55,618 bases of DNA from Psychromonas ossibalaenae ATCC BAA-1528 (GCF_000381745.1 NZ_KB907000.1:1-55618); one strand, 5' to 3'. Shown: positions 16,166 to 25,749, counted from the first letter of the stretch. Translations and numbers: made by a program. Notes: generated from the letters alone by a model not told the origin.

Positions 16166-17125
16166 TATGCTTCCTTACTTAACTGGTAGTTTGAAAGCCT
16201 TATTTGAATGCAAAAAACCTTTCTTCGCAAGCCGAATAAAGACTTATTAGATCAAGATCACGCAAATAATCGCAACTCACGCTTTTTGAGTGCGTATGTG
16301 ACATTTTGATTACAAATATTGCAAAAGATACAAATCTGCAGATGAGAATGACTTTTACTATTATTGAGTTCTGTCTTTATTTTTCTCAAACATCCCTTTT
16401 TTAAGTAAAAAATCACACTCACCAGACTTTGTTTGCGCAGAGAAATATCCCAAGCTAACAGCTTGCTCATCAGCATTTTTGAAAGTTTCAACAATACAAG
16501 CGGCAGCGCTTCTTGAGCATAAATTTTACATTTCGCAGAGAATACACAAACTGATAATAGAATTAACTTACCTCGGCTAAACTAGGGGTTATGCACTTCA
16601 ACGTTGAGCCCGTCATGTTTAATTATGACGGGACAGAGAAATATCTGTATCTGTATCTTCCGTTAGATGAAAGGTCAGCTGGTTAAATCTGCCGCTGATA
16701 AAGGCCGTCAGACAATACCCTATTTGAAAATTGGAATCAGTGGTGAGCATGGGGTGCCGAGTGTCCTGCCTGCAGCAGCCCTGCAGAATGATTAAATAAT
16801 CATGACCGATAAATCCATCGCTCCAGCTGATTATCTACTGCTTTATCTGCCGGCTGAAAGTACTTTATTGCTAAAATTATGTCAGCTCTATTTCAAAATC
16901 AATTCACACAGTATAAAGTGAATTATCCTCCCGGAAGTTCTAAGTTAACGTGGCCGAAACGGCCTTGAAATGTAGACTAACAGCTGAAGTCAAATACTTA
17001 ATCACATTTCGAGACTGAGCATTTTAAACAATATGGATTTTTAAAGCTTAGTTTTTCAGGGCACTAGAGGACTTATATATTTACCAGACTCTCCAGCTTT
17101 TCAATTAATTATTACACGAGGTTTT
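16166..17125. other. 960-base gap with decayed sequence
   Basis: The stretch upstream of the chitobiase gene holds no intact gene. At 16609-16632 CCCGTCAT and ATGACGGG form a perfect 8-bp inverted repeat that could be an operator or hairpin. The fragment at 16667-16795 resembles the end of a pyruvate phosphate dikinase. A second short frame at 16801-16922 (MTDKSIAPADYLLLYLPAES...) is not recognised and may be further debris. The final part before 17126 should contain the promoter of the PHP gene. Confidence 0.5.
16667..16795 (+). pseudogene. Remnant of a pyruvate phosphate dikinase / PEP-utilising enzyme
   Basis: A 42-codon frame contains GQLVKSAADKGRQTIPYLK followed by IGISGEHG. This fits the C-terminal PEP-binding barrel of pyruvate phosphate dikinase, where the family has GQLV-x-A-x-x-(K/R)GR-x-x-x-PxLK(I/V)GICGEHGG around the catalytic cysteine. 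Here the cysteine position reads serine (GISGEHG), and the next residues jump to VPSVLPAAALQND. That suggests a deletion joining to the terminal R-x-P-x-A-x-LAAAQ region. The rest of the roughly 900-residue protein is gone. The identification rests on motif memory only. Confidence 0.55.
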
Positions 17126-17872
17126 ATGAAATTTGACGTCGATACCCACACTCATACCTATGCAAGCGGGCATGCCTACAGCACCCTGCTGGAAAATGCG
17201 CATGCGGCAAAAGAAAACGGCCTAAAGATGTTCTGCACTACCGATCATTCACAGTCTATGCCTGGTGCACCTCACTACTGGTTTTTTTCCAATCAGAAAA
17301 TACTGCCGAGATTTCTTTGTGATGTGGCAGTGATCCGCGGTGTTGAAACTAATATTTTAAATATTAAAGGTGAGATAGACATCCCCTTAGAAACAGATTC
17401 TCACCTTGACTGGGTCATTGCCAGTCTGCATGAACCAGTATTCGGCCCGGCAGACAAAGCTGCACATACACAGGCACTAATTAACGTGATTAAAGGCGGA
17501 CGTATTGATGCCCTTGGACACCTGGGCAATCCTAACTTTGACTTCGATTACCGTGCAGTAATTGAATGCGCTAAAGAGTTTAATGTCGCCATTGAGATCA
17601 ACAACAGTTCACTTAAAGGTGCAAGCCGTATCGGCAGCCCAAGCCGCTGCCTTGAAATTGCCTGCATTGCGCGGGATGTCGGCGCTTATATAACCACAGG
17701 AACAGATGCGCATTTCTGCCAGCAGATAGGTGAATTAGAATTAGTCAGTGATCTGCTGGATAAAGTAGAAATGCCTGCTGAACAGGTAATCACTCATACA
17801 GCTAAGCAGTTTTTAGCATTTCTGCAGTTAAGAAAGAAACCCTTTATTGAAGAATATAGCGATCTATATTAA
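17126..17872 (+). CDS. ycdX: PHP-domain phosphatase, YcdX family
   Basis: The 248-residue cytosolic protein is a PHP-domain metallohydrolase of the YcdX type. The metal ligands are visible: [15 protein letters not shown] (H-x-H), [13 protein letters not shown], the E in [22 protein letters not shown] and TGTDAHF near the C-terminus. Family members bind three zinc ions and hydrolyse phosphate esters; the physiological substrate is not settled. CACGAGGTTTT gives the ribosome site. It is not part of a histidine operon, so it should not be called a histidinol phosphatase. It stands alone, facing a convergent solute-binding gene. Confidence 0.9.
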   Translation: MKFDVDTHTHTYASGHAYSTLLENAHAAKENGLKMFCTTDHSQSMPGAPHYWFFSNQKILPRFLCDVAVIRGVETNILNIKGEIDIPLETDSHLDWVIASLHEPVFGPADKAAHTQALINVIKGGRIDALGHLGNPNFDFDYRAVIECAKEFNVAIEINNSSLKGASRIGSPSRCLEIACIARDVGAYITTGTDAHFCQQIGELELVSDLLDKVEMPAEQVITHTAKQFLAFLQLRKKPFIEEYSDLY

Positions 17873-17915
17873 CAGACCGGAACCGGCCTGAAATATACAG
17901 CCAACATAAAAAACA

Positions 17916-18689
17916 TTATTCAGACTGATCTCCGGAAGCTTCTTGCATATAAAACTGATATAAACGCGCACCATGCTCCATGCGAACCTGTGCTAATGAT
18001 TCCCAGAAACGCCCGGCTTTTAGCGGGCTTTTCCGGGTAAAATCTTTAGATAATATAATGTACCAGTCTTTAACCATAAACGGAGTTTCCAGTGTGGTTA
18101 ACAACGAATCTAAATCATGGCGTTGAATCATTTTTTCGCCGATAGACTGCTCTATCACATAAGCATTTAAGCGCTTCCGCGCCACTAACTTCAAACCTTT
18201 AACTGCTTCCATGTTCAAGGCTGTTAATGAACGAATCTGTCCAAGCTGTTTGGAGACTATATAGCCCAGAGGTGAAGCGACCTGTATTTGAGACTGATTA
18301 AACGTACGCCCATCCCATTGCAGCGTACTGTCTTTATGTACAAAAACCGGGTAATTTACTGTCCATAATGCTTTAGAATTATCAAGAAGGCCGTCGTGCG
18401 TTTTGGGATAAGCAAACATCTGGTCACGTTTCTGAGTATAAATAACCGCAAAGGCACCATCGAATATCCCTAATTCAACTTCCCTTAAACAGCGTTTCCA
18501 TGGTCTGCTGACCAGTTCAATCTGCTGATCACTTTGTTTATTCATTATCTTGATGAACTGATAGAACACCCCGTTTTCCTGATCCAGATCCATAAACGGC
18601 GGGTAATCCGCTTTCTCGACACACAAGACAATCGGCTCAGCACGACTCACTGCAGAGATAATTAAAAAAATTAAAAGTAGATATTTCAT
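17916..18689 (-). CDS. Periplasmic solute-binding protein, family 3-like
   Basis: The 257-residue protein has a signal peptide (MKYLLLIFLIISAVSRA) and the bilobed layout of family 3 solute-binding proteins: VLCVEKADYPPFMDLDQENG at the start, PWKRCLREVELGIFDGAF near residue 60, and a second lobe with VASPLGYIVSKQLG. No permease or ATPase gene is adjacent, so it may be an orphan receptor, feed a distant transporter or serve as a sensor ligand. A paralogue with the same PWKRCLREVELG motif lies at 30372-31163. The ligand is probably a small polar molecule but is not determined. Confidence 0.82.
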   Translation of the reverse strand: MKYLLLIFLIISAVSRAEPIVLCVEKADYPPFMDLDQENGVFYQFIKIMNKQSDQQIELVSRPWKRCLREVELGIFDGAFAVIYTQKRDQMFAYPKTHDGLLDNSKALWTVNYPVFVHKDSTLQWDGRTFNQSQIQVASPLGYIVSKQLGQIRSLTALNMEAVKGLKLVARKRLNAYVIEQSIGEKMIQRHDLDSLLTTLETPFMVKDWYIILSKDFTRKSPLKAGRFWESLAQVRMEHGARLYQFYMQEASGDQSE

Positions 18690-18936
18690 CGCAATTTCCT
18701 GTCACAACAACTATCCATTACTCTTGAGTATAGTCGCATGGGTTATTAAAACGTCACGATCTTCTAGGAAAAATTACAACAGATACACTTACTCACTATA
18801 ATCTGACGTGACCACTGCAACATATTTGATATAAAAGCGAAGCCTACAAGGAATCTTAGTATGCACTCTACTAACCTATATCAACAAAAGGTTCATCTTT
18901 AATCTATTCATAACACTATGTTTTAGGAGAAAATAA

Positions 18937-19857
18937 ATGCATATCGTAAAGACTAAAATGCTTTTAACACGCCCGGTCATCATTATTTACTTTTTACTGT
19001 TTTCTCTAACTCCCGCAACGACCGCCTTTGCAGCTGACGGCCCTACATCCGCCGAATATGGTGTTGTTCTTAATCTTTCAGGAAAGCAGCGCATGCTGAC
19101 TCAGAAAATGTCTAAAGAAATTTTATTAATTGCACTGAATGAAAATAAAGCCGCCAACCTTGTTAATCTTAAAAACACATCCACTTTATTTGATAAGACC
19201 CTTAAAGGATTACGGGGCGGAAGCAGTGAATTACGTTTACCGGCAACCAGCAGCAGCCGCATTTTACGCCAGCTAGATAAAATAGATGAAATCTGGGCAG
19301 GCTTTTATCCTATCGTAAAAGATATCCTCGCGGCCGACAGCGCGAATAAAGAGCAAGTTGCACTGATTGCCCTGAATAATCTACCGCTGCTGAAACAGAT
19401 GAATAAAGCGGTGGGACTTTATGAAAAAGATGCGAAAAAAGGCGGACTTAAAGCAGCTCCAGGTTTAGCGGCAACCATCAACCTTGCAGGCAAACAGCGC
19501 ATGCTAACCCAGAAAATGAGCAAAGAATTTTTGTTAGTAGCCTATGGCTATAATGTTGAAGACAACAAATTAAGCCTGCTGGAAACCTACTCATTATTTG
19601 AAAATACCTTAAAAGGCCTTAAGGACGGAGATCACAATTTAGGTTTACCCGGCACTAAACCGCAGCATATTAGAGACCAGCTGGATGTTGTTAACGGATT
19701 ATGGATAAATTTCAAACCTATTGTGGCCTCCGCTGCGGATTACAAAACTGCGAAAATAAGTGCTGATAAAATAACTGAATTAGCTGAAACTAATCTACCG
19801 CTGTTAAAAGAGATGAATAAAGCGGTCGGTATGTATGAAAAAGAATCTGGCAAATAA
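18937..19857 (+). CDS. Secreted protein with two PilJ/NarX-like sensor domains
   Basis: The 306-residue product has a signal peptide (hydrophobic residues 10-30, cleaved after FAA near 33). It contains two copies of a four-helix sensory domain of the PilJ type, at about 40-170 and 180-305. Each begins with the same motif, INLAGKQRMLTQKMSKE or LNLSGKQRMLTQKMSKE, and ends LPLLKEMNKAVG-YEK. This domain is the ligand-binding part of type IV pilus chemoreceptors and is related to the nitrate sensor part of NarX. There is no transmembrane or signalling domain, so it acts in the periplasm. It lies 35 bases before a chemoreceptor gene. Confidence 0.85.
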   Translation: MHIVKTKMLLTRPVIIIYFLLFSLTPATTAFAADGPTSAEYGVVLNLSGKQRMLTQKMSKEILLIALNENKAANLVNLKNTSTLFDKTLKGLRGGSSELRLPATSSSRILRQLDKIDEIWAGFYPIVKDILAADSANKEQVALIALNNLPLLKQMNKAVGLYEKDAKKGGLKAAPGLAATINLAGKQRMLTQKMSKEFLLVAYGYNVEDNKLSLLETYSLFENTLKGLKDGDHNLGLPGTKPQHIRDQLDVVNGLWINFKPIVASAADYKTAKISADKITELAETNLPLLKEMNKAVGMYEKESGK

Positions 19858-19892
19858 GCAGGCTAATAAATTAATTTTGTAAGGAGGTTATT

Positions 19893-21569
19893 TTGACTAT
19901 CCGTATCAAGTTACTCGGCGGCGGCATCGCTATCTGCCTGTTATTAGCGGCGGTATTAATTTTGACCGTATACTCTTTTAATAACCTGACCGGCGGCTTT
20001 TCTGAAATTGTGAGCAAATCAGTAACAGGTGTGCAGAACTCACAAAAATCTGAAAGCGAAATAGTTAATGCCAATAAAAACTTGTCTGAGATTTCATCTC
20101 AAATGCTCCAGTTAGTTGATAATATTAATAATACTAATATGAACATCAAAGTACTTGAGAGAAAAATCAAACAAGTTTCGGCAACTTTAAATGAGTTAAG
20201 CGAAGAAGTCAGCGAAGCTGCCGAAGAGATACCCGAGGGACTTGCCAAAGATACCATAGAAGATGTCACCGATGCTGTGGGTGATATTGAAGAGATAATG
20301 CGCCGCGAAGCCCTGCTTAGTGTCAGTAAGGTGGTCACAAAAATGGGCGATTTTACCAGCAGCATTAACCGCCAGGTTAAAGGTATTAATCAGCTTTCAG
20401 CTGATTTAGAAAATATTAATAAGTTAAGTGCCGGTGTACTGGTCGCGAATACAAATATTCAAAGCACATCGTCTGATTTTGAAGAGCAGATCAGCTTGTC
20501 AAAAAATGCCGTTGTAATTGTATTAGTACTCGCGATTATCATCTGTATTGTCGGCGCCTTAATCTTGATTCACACGATTACCACCCCGTTAAAACATCTA
20601 TCCGTCGCACTGCAGGATATTGCACAAGGTGAAGGCAACCTGACGCAGCGTCTCAATTTAACCAGTAAAGATGAAATTGGTCTGCTGGCTGATTCATTTG
20701 ATCTGTTTATTGAAAAAATTCATCATATAGTCATAAAAACTAAGCAGGTAGCATCCAATTTACAAGATGCGGCTGCCGATGTAGATAAATTATCGACACG
20801 TTCTTCTCGGAGCATTGACTCTGAAAAAAGTCAGCTGCAGCAGCTGGTGACTTCAATGACACAAATGTCGGAGAATTCCAGGAATGTTGCACAGAATATT
20901 GAACAAGCTTCTAAGGCGGCCCGGCAGGCGAATGTTGACGCAGAATCCGGCTCGAATGTTGTGCAGCAGACCATCGAGGTTATTGAAGAATTAAATGAAA
21001 ACGTTGAACAGGTCAATCAGGCAATGTCGCGATTAGCAAGCGACAGTCAGGATATCGGCACTGTACTGGAAGTGATAGAAAGTATTGCAGAGCAGACTAA
21101 TCTGCTGGCGTTAAACGCGGCCATTGAAGCTGCCAGAGCAGGAGAACAAGGACGCGGTTTTGCAGTTGTTGCTGATGAGGTTAGAACCTTAGCAGCACGA
21201 ACACAACAGTCAACTTTAGAAAGTAAATCTAAAATTGAAGAACTACAGAATGCAACTACAACGGCTGTTGATGCAATGACGTTAAGTAAAAATAAAACCC
21301 TGCAGGGTGTTGAACAGGCCTCACAGGCAGGTCAAAGCATCAGCACTATGCGCGGCAGTATTCAAATAATCTCAGATATGAACAACCAGGTTGCTTCAGC
21401 GGCTGAACTGCAGACAGCTGTTGCCGATGAGATAGATCAGAGCCTTAACAGCATCAGCAGTTCTGTTGAGAATACCACTGAAATTGCAGGAGACTTCTTA
21501 AAATCAGCAAACCAGTTAGTTGCAATGTCGGAGGAATTACAGGAACTTATTGGTCAGTTTAAAGTTTGA
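19893..21569 (+). CDS. Methyl-accepting chemotaxis protein
   Basis: The 558-residue chemoreceptor starts at a TTG with a near-perfect AAGGAGG six bases upstream. Transmembrane helix 1 is at residues 7-29. A roughly 170-residue periplasmic part rich in helix-forming residues follows, then helix 2 near 205-230 ([19 protein letters not shown]), a HAMP domain (about 230-285) and a cytoplasmic signalling domain. The hairpin tip is [23 protein letters not shown], the CheA/CheW-binding site. No recognisable PAS or Cache domain is present in the periplasmic part. Co-transcription with the secreted PilJ-domain protein suggests that protein supplies the ligand sensing. Confidence 0.92.
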   Translation: MTIRIKLLGGGIAICLLLAAVLILTVYSFNNLTGGFSEIVSKSVTGVQNSQKSESEIVNANKNLSEISSQMLQLVDNINNTNMNIKVLERKIKQVSATLNELSEEVSEAAEEIPEGLAKDTIEDVTDAVGDIEEIMRREALLSVSKVVTKMGDFTSSINRQVKGINQLSADLENINKLSAGVLVANTNIQSTSSDFEEQISLSKNAVVIVLVLAIIICIVGALILIHTITTPLKHLSVALQDIAQGEGNLTQRLNLTSKDEIGLLADSFDLFIEKIHHIVIKTKQVASNLQDAAADVDKLSTRSSRSIDSEKSQLQQLVTSMTQMSENSRNVAQNIEQASKAARQANVDAESGSNVVQQTIEVIEELNENVEQVNQAMSRLASDSQDIGTVLEVIESIAEQTNLLALNAAIEAARAGEQGRGFAVVADEVRTLAARTQQSTLESKSKIEELQNATTTAVDAMTLSKNKTLQGVEQASQAGQSISTMRGSIQIISDMNNQVASAAELQTAVADEIDQSLNSISSSVENTTEIAGDFLKSANQLVAMSEELQELIGQFKV

Positions 21570-21586
21570 TTGAGCATATATATAAG

Positions 21587-22072
21587 CTATTCATGCGGCA
21601 GTAGAATACGTTCTAATAATGAATTTAACTGCTGCTGCTCCTCTTTATTTAATACTGCTAATATACGCTGTTCATGCTGGTGCAGTTCCGGCAGCATTGT
21701 TTCCACCAGTATTTTCCCCTGCGCTGTAAGCTGCACTAATTTACTGCGTTTATCTTCCGGGTTATCCAGACGTTCTATCAGATCGATCCGGCTTAACCGC
21801 CCTAGTACTTTGGTCAGCCCGCCGGAGCTGAACAGCATCGACTGATACAGTGCGGTCGGGGAGAGACAGTAAGGTGCAGGACTGCGCCGTAAAGTACACA
21901 GCACTCCGAAGTCAGCTCTCTGCAGATTATAATTTTCGACATGCTTTTGAGCGCTATTTTGAAAAATATCGCTGACTCTCAGCAGCCGCAGTAATGCAGG
22001 AGAGGTAGATTCTGCACATTCAGGCCAGTTTAACACCCCCGCTTCAAGAATCTGCTTAATACTGTTATTCAT
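21587..22072 (-). CDS. MarR-family regulator
   Basis: This 161-residue winged-helix regulator starts at ATG 22072 (MNNSIKQILEAG). The in-frame extension upstream is the promoter region of the efflux gene. MarR features are the N-terminal dimerisation helix, the DNA-binding segment LSPTALYQSMLFSSGGLTKVL, and the wing (IERLDNPEDKRSKLVQLT). It is divergent from a Bcr/CflA transporter with 97 bases between the starts, which hold two inverted repeats. It most likely represses the transporter and itself, with release by a substrate drug. The convergent chemoreceptor gene ends 17 bases away. Confidence 0.92.
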   Translation of the reverse strand: MNNSIKQILEAGVLNWPECAESTSPALLRLLRVSDIFQNSAQKHVENYNLQRADFGVLCTLRRSPAPYCLSPTALYQSMLFSSGGLTKVLGRLSRIDLIERLDNPEDKRSKLVQLTAQGKILVETMLPELHQHEQRILAVLNKEEQQQLNSLLERILLPHE

Positions 22073-22107
22073 TGTTTGCTTCCTGCAGAAAAAATATATT
22101 GGCAATA

Positions 22108-22155
22108 TATCTTGCCAGAAAGGTAAAGTCCATATAATATCTTTCTGGAAAGATA
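22108..22155. promoter_or_regulatory. Paired operators between marR and the efflux gene
   Basis: TATCTTTCTGGAAAGATA at 22138-22155 is a perfect 8-2-8 palindrome. Thirty bases upstream, TATCTTGCCAGAAAGGTA at 22108-22125 is an imperfect copy. Next to it TGGCAA-N6-TTGCCA gives a further dyad. The spacing of about three helix turns and the placement between the two starts point to MarR dimers binding side by side. The downstream palindrome ends 14 bases before the efflux start codon, over the leader. Confidence 0.7.
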
Positions 22156-22169
22156 AATAAGAGGTACTA

Positions 22170-23432
22170 ATGACAACACAATCCATAACAGATGAAATTA
22201 CAATAAAAACAACAAACCAGGCAGACAATGCTTTACAGAGCAAAACTATTTCTAAAACCCTGATCCTGACTTTAGCAACAGTTTTTGCTATCTCCCCCTT
22301 TGCAATAGACACTTACCTGCCTGCTATGCCGAATATGGCAGAAGCGATGCAGGTTGATATATCAATGGTATCCGTGACCGTCAGCTTATACATACTGGGT
22401 ATGGCACTCGGTCAGCTGATAGGCGGACCTTTATCGGATCAAAAAGGACGCCGCTTTGTAATGATGCTCGGCCTGCTGATTTTTGCTGTCGGCAGTGTTC
22501 TACTGACCACCAGCACATCAATTGAAATTCTATGGCTGTGGCGTTTTATCCAAGCGGCAGGCGGCGGTATGGCGGTAGTCGGCGTTCCTGCAATCATTCG
22601 TGATGTCAGTAGTGGAAAAGAATCCGCTAAGCTTTTTTCATTGATTGCGCTGATTATGATGATTGCCCCCTCCATCGCACCAACCGTGGGTACATTGATC
22701 CTCTCCATGTCCAGCTGGCAGTGGATCTTCTATTTCCTTGCAGTGATCGCAGTTGTCGTTATCGGACTGGTCATGGTATTTATCCCGGCGCGCTCACCTC
22801 AAGTAAAAAATATAACCAGTACGGCTAAATCCTTCTCTAAAGACTCTGGGTTACGTTCGGTTTTCAGACAAAAAAATGCCCTGGGTTTTATGTTCGCTCA
22901 AGCTTTTGCCTATTCGGTTATGATGACCTTTTTAACCAATGCTTCAATGATTTATATGAAAATATTCGGGGTAAGCGCTGCGCATTTCTCAATGCTGTTT
23001 ATCGCTAATATTTGCGGCCTGGTAATCATTAACCGCCTTAATACTCTGCTGCTGCGCTGGTATGAACCCGCGACGCTGCTGAAATGTTTTCTACTGCTTC
23101 AGGTCAGCGGCGGACTGATTTTAACAGCCTCAGTTTTTATTGCTCCAGATCTGCTCTATTTTGCAGTAATAGGATTTGTGGTAAGCATTGCGGCCAACGG
23201 CGGCATTATGGCCAATGCCAGTGCCTGCTTTCTAAAATACTATGCACATAATGCCGGTTCTGCATCTGCGGTGCTGGGAGCAATGCAGTATACAGTCGGA
23301 GCTGCGATCAGTGCATTTGCCGCGGTAATCAGTATGGGAAATCTGCTCCCCGTAGTGTTAGTAATGCTGCTGTCATCAACAGTTGCTCTAGCAAGTGCCG
23401 TTAGCGCCGATAAGAAAAGCCGAACTGAATAG
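22170..23432 (+). CDS. Bcr/CflA-family multidrug efflux transporter (MFS)
   Basis: The 420-residue inner-membrane protein has twelve predicted membrane helices. Family signatures are PFAIDTYLPAMPNMAEAM in helix 1, the loop motif GPLSDQKGRRFVMM between helices 2 and 3 (MFS motif A), and RFIQAAGGGMAVVGVPAIIRD. Bcr/CflA pumps export bicyclomycin, chloramphenicol-like and other drugs by proton antiport. AGAGGT precedes the start. The gene is divergent from and probably repressed by the adjacent MarR protein. About 30 residues before the first helix are longer than in E. coli Bcr. A copy of the gene's 3' end lies just downstream. Confidence 0.92.
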   Translation: MTTQSITDEITIKTTNQADNALQSKTISKTLILTLATVFAISPFAIDTYLPAMPNMAEAMQVDISMVSVTVSLYILGMALGQLIGGPLSDQKGRRFVMMLGLLIFAVGSVLLTTSTSIEILWLWRFIQAAGGGMAVVGVPAIIRDVSSGKESAKLFSLIALIMMIAPSIAPTVGTLILSMSSWQWIFYFLAVIAVVVIGLVMVFIPARSPQVKNITSTAKSFSKDSGLRSVFRQKNALGFMFAQAFAYSVMMTFLTNASMIYMKIFGVSAAHFSMLFIANICGLVIINRLNTLLLRWYEPATLLKCFLLLQVSGGLILTASVFIAPDLLYFAVIGFVVSIAANGGIMANASACFLKYYAHNAGSASAVLGAMQYTVGAAISAFAAVISMGNLLPVVLVMLLSSTVALASAVSADKKSRTE

Positions 23433-23460
23433 GTAAATGCACAGCCCCAATAAATCAGTC

Positions 23461-23550
23461 TGGGAGAACTGCTGCCCGTAGTGTTAGTAATGCTGCTGTC
23501 ATCAACGGCGGCTCTAGCAAGTGCTGATAAGAAAATCCGAGTTTTATAAA
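23461..23550 (+). repeat. Partial duplicate of the efflux gene 3' end
   Basis: The sequence repeats the last about 90 bases of the efflux gene (23335-23427). A core of over 30 bases around CGTAGTGTTAGTAATGCTGC is identical. Small differences and a 9-base deletion fall towards the end. In frame it encodes LGELLPVVLVMLLSSTAALA then SADKKIRVL and a stop. It has no start codon. It looks like the tail left from a former tandem copy of the transporter, or a direct segmental duplication, later diverged. Confidence 0.85.
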
Positions 23551-23701
23551 AAGACAGAACACTCATAGAACTATTATCTGCTGTTGGTTAAAGCAGCCTG
23601 CCTAAGGGAGACTGACAGCGGTGACCAGCAGCATTGAAATGGTGAGCGTTCTGCCAAAAAGTAGACCTTCAATTTTTGTTCTTAAGTATTTTTAACAGCA
23701 A

Positions 23702-25057
23702 CTATGAAGCGATATTACGTACACACCTTACTTTATTATCCAGACGCAAAATATCTCCCTGCGGTCCCTTGCTATAAAAGGTTCCGTTAACCCCGCTAAC
23801 GCTTTGCGCACCGGGCTCATCGGCAACGCTGGACTTACTGTTGCTGCGCTGTGCACCTGCACCATGCACATCCATAACCGTGCTGTTCATATAACCTAAT
23901 GCGCGACCGAATGAAACATAAGCGGCACTGCGCCCTTCACCGTTATTATCAACATGGCTGGTTGAGCTCCAGTAATACCCCCAGTCGGTGACTCCCTCTT
24001 CATTAACAAATGAAGAGGCATTAAACAGCGGATCCACTGCGGCACTATTGCTGGTATCTGGTGAACGGCTGTAGTCTAAAAGAGTATGCAGTTCTTTGGC
24101 ATTAGGTAAACGCCAGTTTTCATAAGAAGCTGTAGCAGCATTTTCACATGTAAGCACCGCCTGATCCCAGTTAACTGAATCACTGTCATTCTGCTGCCAC
24201 ATTAATCCGGTTGCACTGTCACTAATAGTCAGATCTCCGTTATCAGTGAATTGATTAACACCATACTCTTCATTAGCGGTGACACAGCGTACATAATATT
24301 CTTTAAAGTCTGCCGGATACCCCTTAATCCGCCCGTCAATATAATTAACGCCAAACATTGTGCTGTCACCCTGCATGGTCGTGCTGACATACAGACTGGT
24401 GGTGGCGTACTGGGCATCAATAATCCGGTCTCCCGCGTTAATGCCTTCACTGGTAAAAATATCCCCGAAAGCCCAGTCAAATTCAGATGCTATAAAAGGC
24501 ACCAGAGTCGAAGTATCTACTCCCTGGTAATTACTTGCATCTTTACCACTGAACAAAATCAGTGAATACGCTTCTTTAACACTCGGCAGACGCCAGTCCT
24601 CCCGCCCTGCCAGCGTCAAGTTATCGCAATAACTCAGCGCTTCAACCTGATATAACTTATCGCTGTAATTGAGCTCCCCGTCCGCATTACTATCACTGCT
24701 CTGCTGCCAGATAAGGCCGGTTACATTATCAGTAACTGTTAAACCATCTTCACTGACCGTATAATCCGGCTGATTTCCTGCATAATCAGCGTCATGACCA
24801 GCTCCACTGCAGTTGCTGCTGCCTCCCGTAGCAGAGCTGTAACAACTGCTCTGGTTAGTATCCACAACGGCATAGCTGTATCCATCTGTGGTTGTAGACA
24901 CAGTATCACCGCTGCTGACCGTTTCCTGTGAATCATCACTGCTGGCAGAACTGTCAGTATCAGAACTACTTCCACAGGCGCTTAAAGCGGCAGCGGCTGT
25001 AAATATCAAAGCAGCGCCCGTTTTGCCTTTAAAGGTTTTTGTGTTGAAAATATTCAT
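23702..25057 (-). CDS. DUF1566 (Lcl C-terminal-like) lipoprotein
   Basis: The 451-residue protein has a lipoprotein signal (AAAALSACGSSS, Cys28) followed by a serine- and aspartate-rich linker of about 35 residues. Two DUF1566 domains follow. The first is at about 100-260 (VTDNVTGLIWQQSS..., LAGREDWRLPSVKEAYSLI, YYVRCVT). The second is at about 270-450 (ISDSATGLMWQQNDSD, YENWRLPNAKELHTLLDYSR, YYWSST, VRCVRN). The paired W-R-L-P-x-x-x-E motif and final R-C-V are typical. The fold is C-type-lectin/sulfatase-modifying-factor-like and the role is unknown. The small acidic protein gene lies 50 bases upstream in the same direction, and a two-component system is divergent. Confidence 0.85.
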   Translation of the reverse strand: MNIFNTKTFKGKTGAALIFTAAAALSACGSSSDTDSSASSDDSQETVSSGDTVSTTTDGYSYAVVDTNQSSCYSSATGGSSNCSGAGHDADYAGNQPDYTVSEDGLTVTDNVTGLIWQQSSDSNADGELNYSDKLYQVEALSYCDNLTLAGREDWRLPSVKEAYSLILFSGKDASNYQGVDTSTLVPFIASEFDWAFGDIFTSEGINAGDRIIDAQYATTSLYVSTTMQGDSTMFGVNYIDGRIKGYPADFKEYYVRCVTANEEYGVNQFTDNGDLTISDSATGLMWQQNDSDSVNWDQAVLTCENAATASYENWRLPNAKELHTLLDYSRSPDTSNSAAVDPLFNASSFVNEEGVTDWGYYWSSTSHVDNNGEGRSAAYVSFGRALGYMNSTVMDVHGAGAQRSNSKSSVADEPGAQSVSGVNGTFYSKGPQGDILRLDNKVRCVRNIAS

Positions 25058-25107
25058 AATATTTATTCCATTAAATTTTATAATTGAAGACTGATATTTG
25101 CCGAGGC

Positions 25108-25551
25108 TTACGCCGTTATATCGATAATTGAATCAGCAGAAGACAGTCCAAATTTTGACTGTACAGCGGCCAGTATCGAGTCTTTATCCGTATCACTTAA
25201 TTTGCTTGAATCATATTCAGCAAGTATCTCTTCTAAATAAGTTAATATCTCTGCAGACTGCCCTTCGCCCGCAGGCGGCGGCATACGTCCACTCTCTGCG
25301 CCGGCCATTTCACCAATACTGTGTGCATCAAAACCATTGTCTTGCATCAACTCGGCCAGCTCTTTACCTGGGCTGATACCTGCATCAGCTAAACCTGCGA
25401 CGATATAAACAGCATCATCGCTGCTTAATGCATCCGCATCAAAATTAGACAAGAGCTCAGTTGCTGTTTCGCGCTGTTCTGTTGACATAGAGGGTTTATT
25501 TATCTGTATAGAAGGCACCTGCATACCTGCTGAAATTGAGTTTATGCTCAT
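25108..25551 (-). CDS. Small acidic protein of unknown function beside the DUF1566 gene
   Basis: A 147-residue protein starting MSINSISAGMQVPSIQINKP, with no signal peptide or membrane segment. It is acidic and mostly helical. Two regions rich in D/S resemble short calcium-binding-type loops (NFDADALSSDDA near residue 38 and YDSSKLSDTDKDS near 117), but neither is a clear EF hand. GEMAGAESGRMPPPAGEGQ forms a proline-glycine linker in the middle. The start ATG 25551 fits the composition change; an upstream in-frame start adds residues typical of non-coding DNA. It is probably co-transcribed with the DUF1566 lipoprotein gene and is divergent from the response regulator gene (about 200 bases between). 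Confidence 0.65.
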   Translation of the reverse strand: MSINSISAGMQVPSIQINKPSMSTEQRETATELLSNFDADALSSDDAVYIVAGLADAGISPGKELAELMQDNGFDAHSIGEMAGAESGRMPPPAGEGQSAEILTYLEEILAEYDSSKLSDTDKDSILAAVQSKFGLSSADSIIDITA

Positions 25552-25749
25552 CTGTTCCTCACTTATTATCAATAAAAAACTCGGAAAACCACATGAGGGC
25601 ACAATAACAAAACCTTGGTGAAATCCAGGTGAACTGAGCGGCTTAATATTTATTTTCTTTTATTTTTAGACTTCACCTGTATTTATAAAATTATGCAGGC
25701 TTTAATTTTGCTGATAAATATATACTTAGCTAAACAGGGAAGGAAAATT

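Noticed and set aside
16258-16494. 78-codon minus-strand frame upstream of chitobiase
   Set aside because: Low-complexity, lysine- and leucine-rich composition of AT-rich DNA, no ribosome site and no motif.
24229-24565. Open frames on both strands within the DUF1566 gene
   Set aside because: They lie within a gene with two recognisable domains; composition and starts do not support extra genes.
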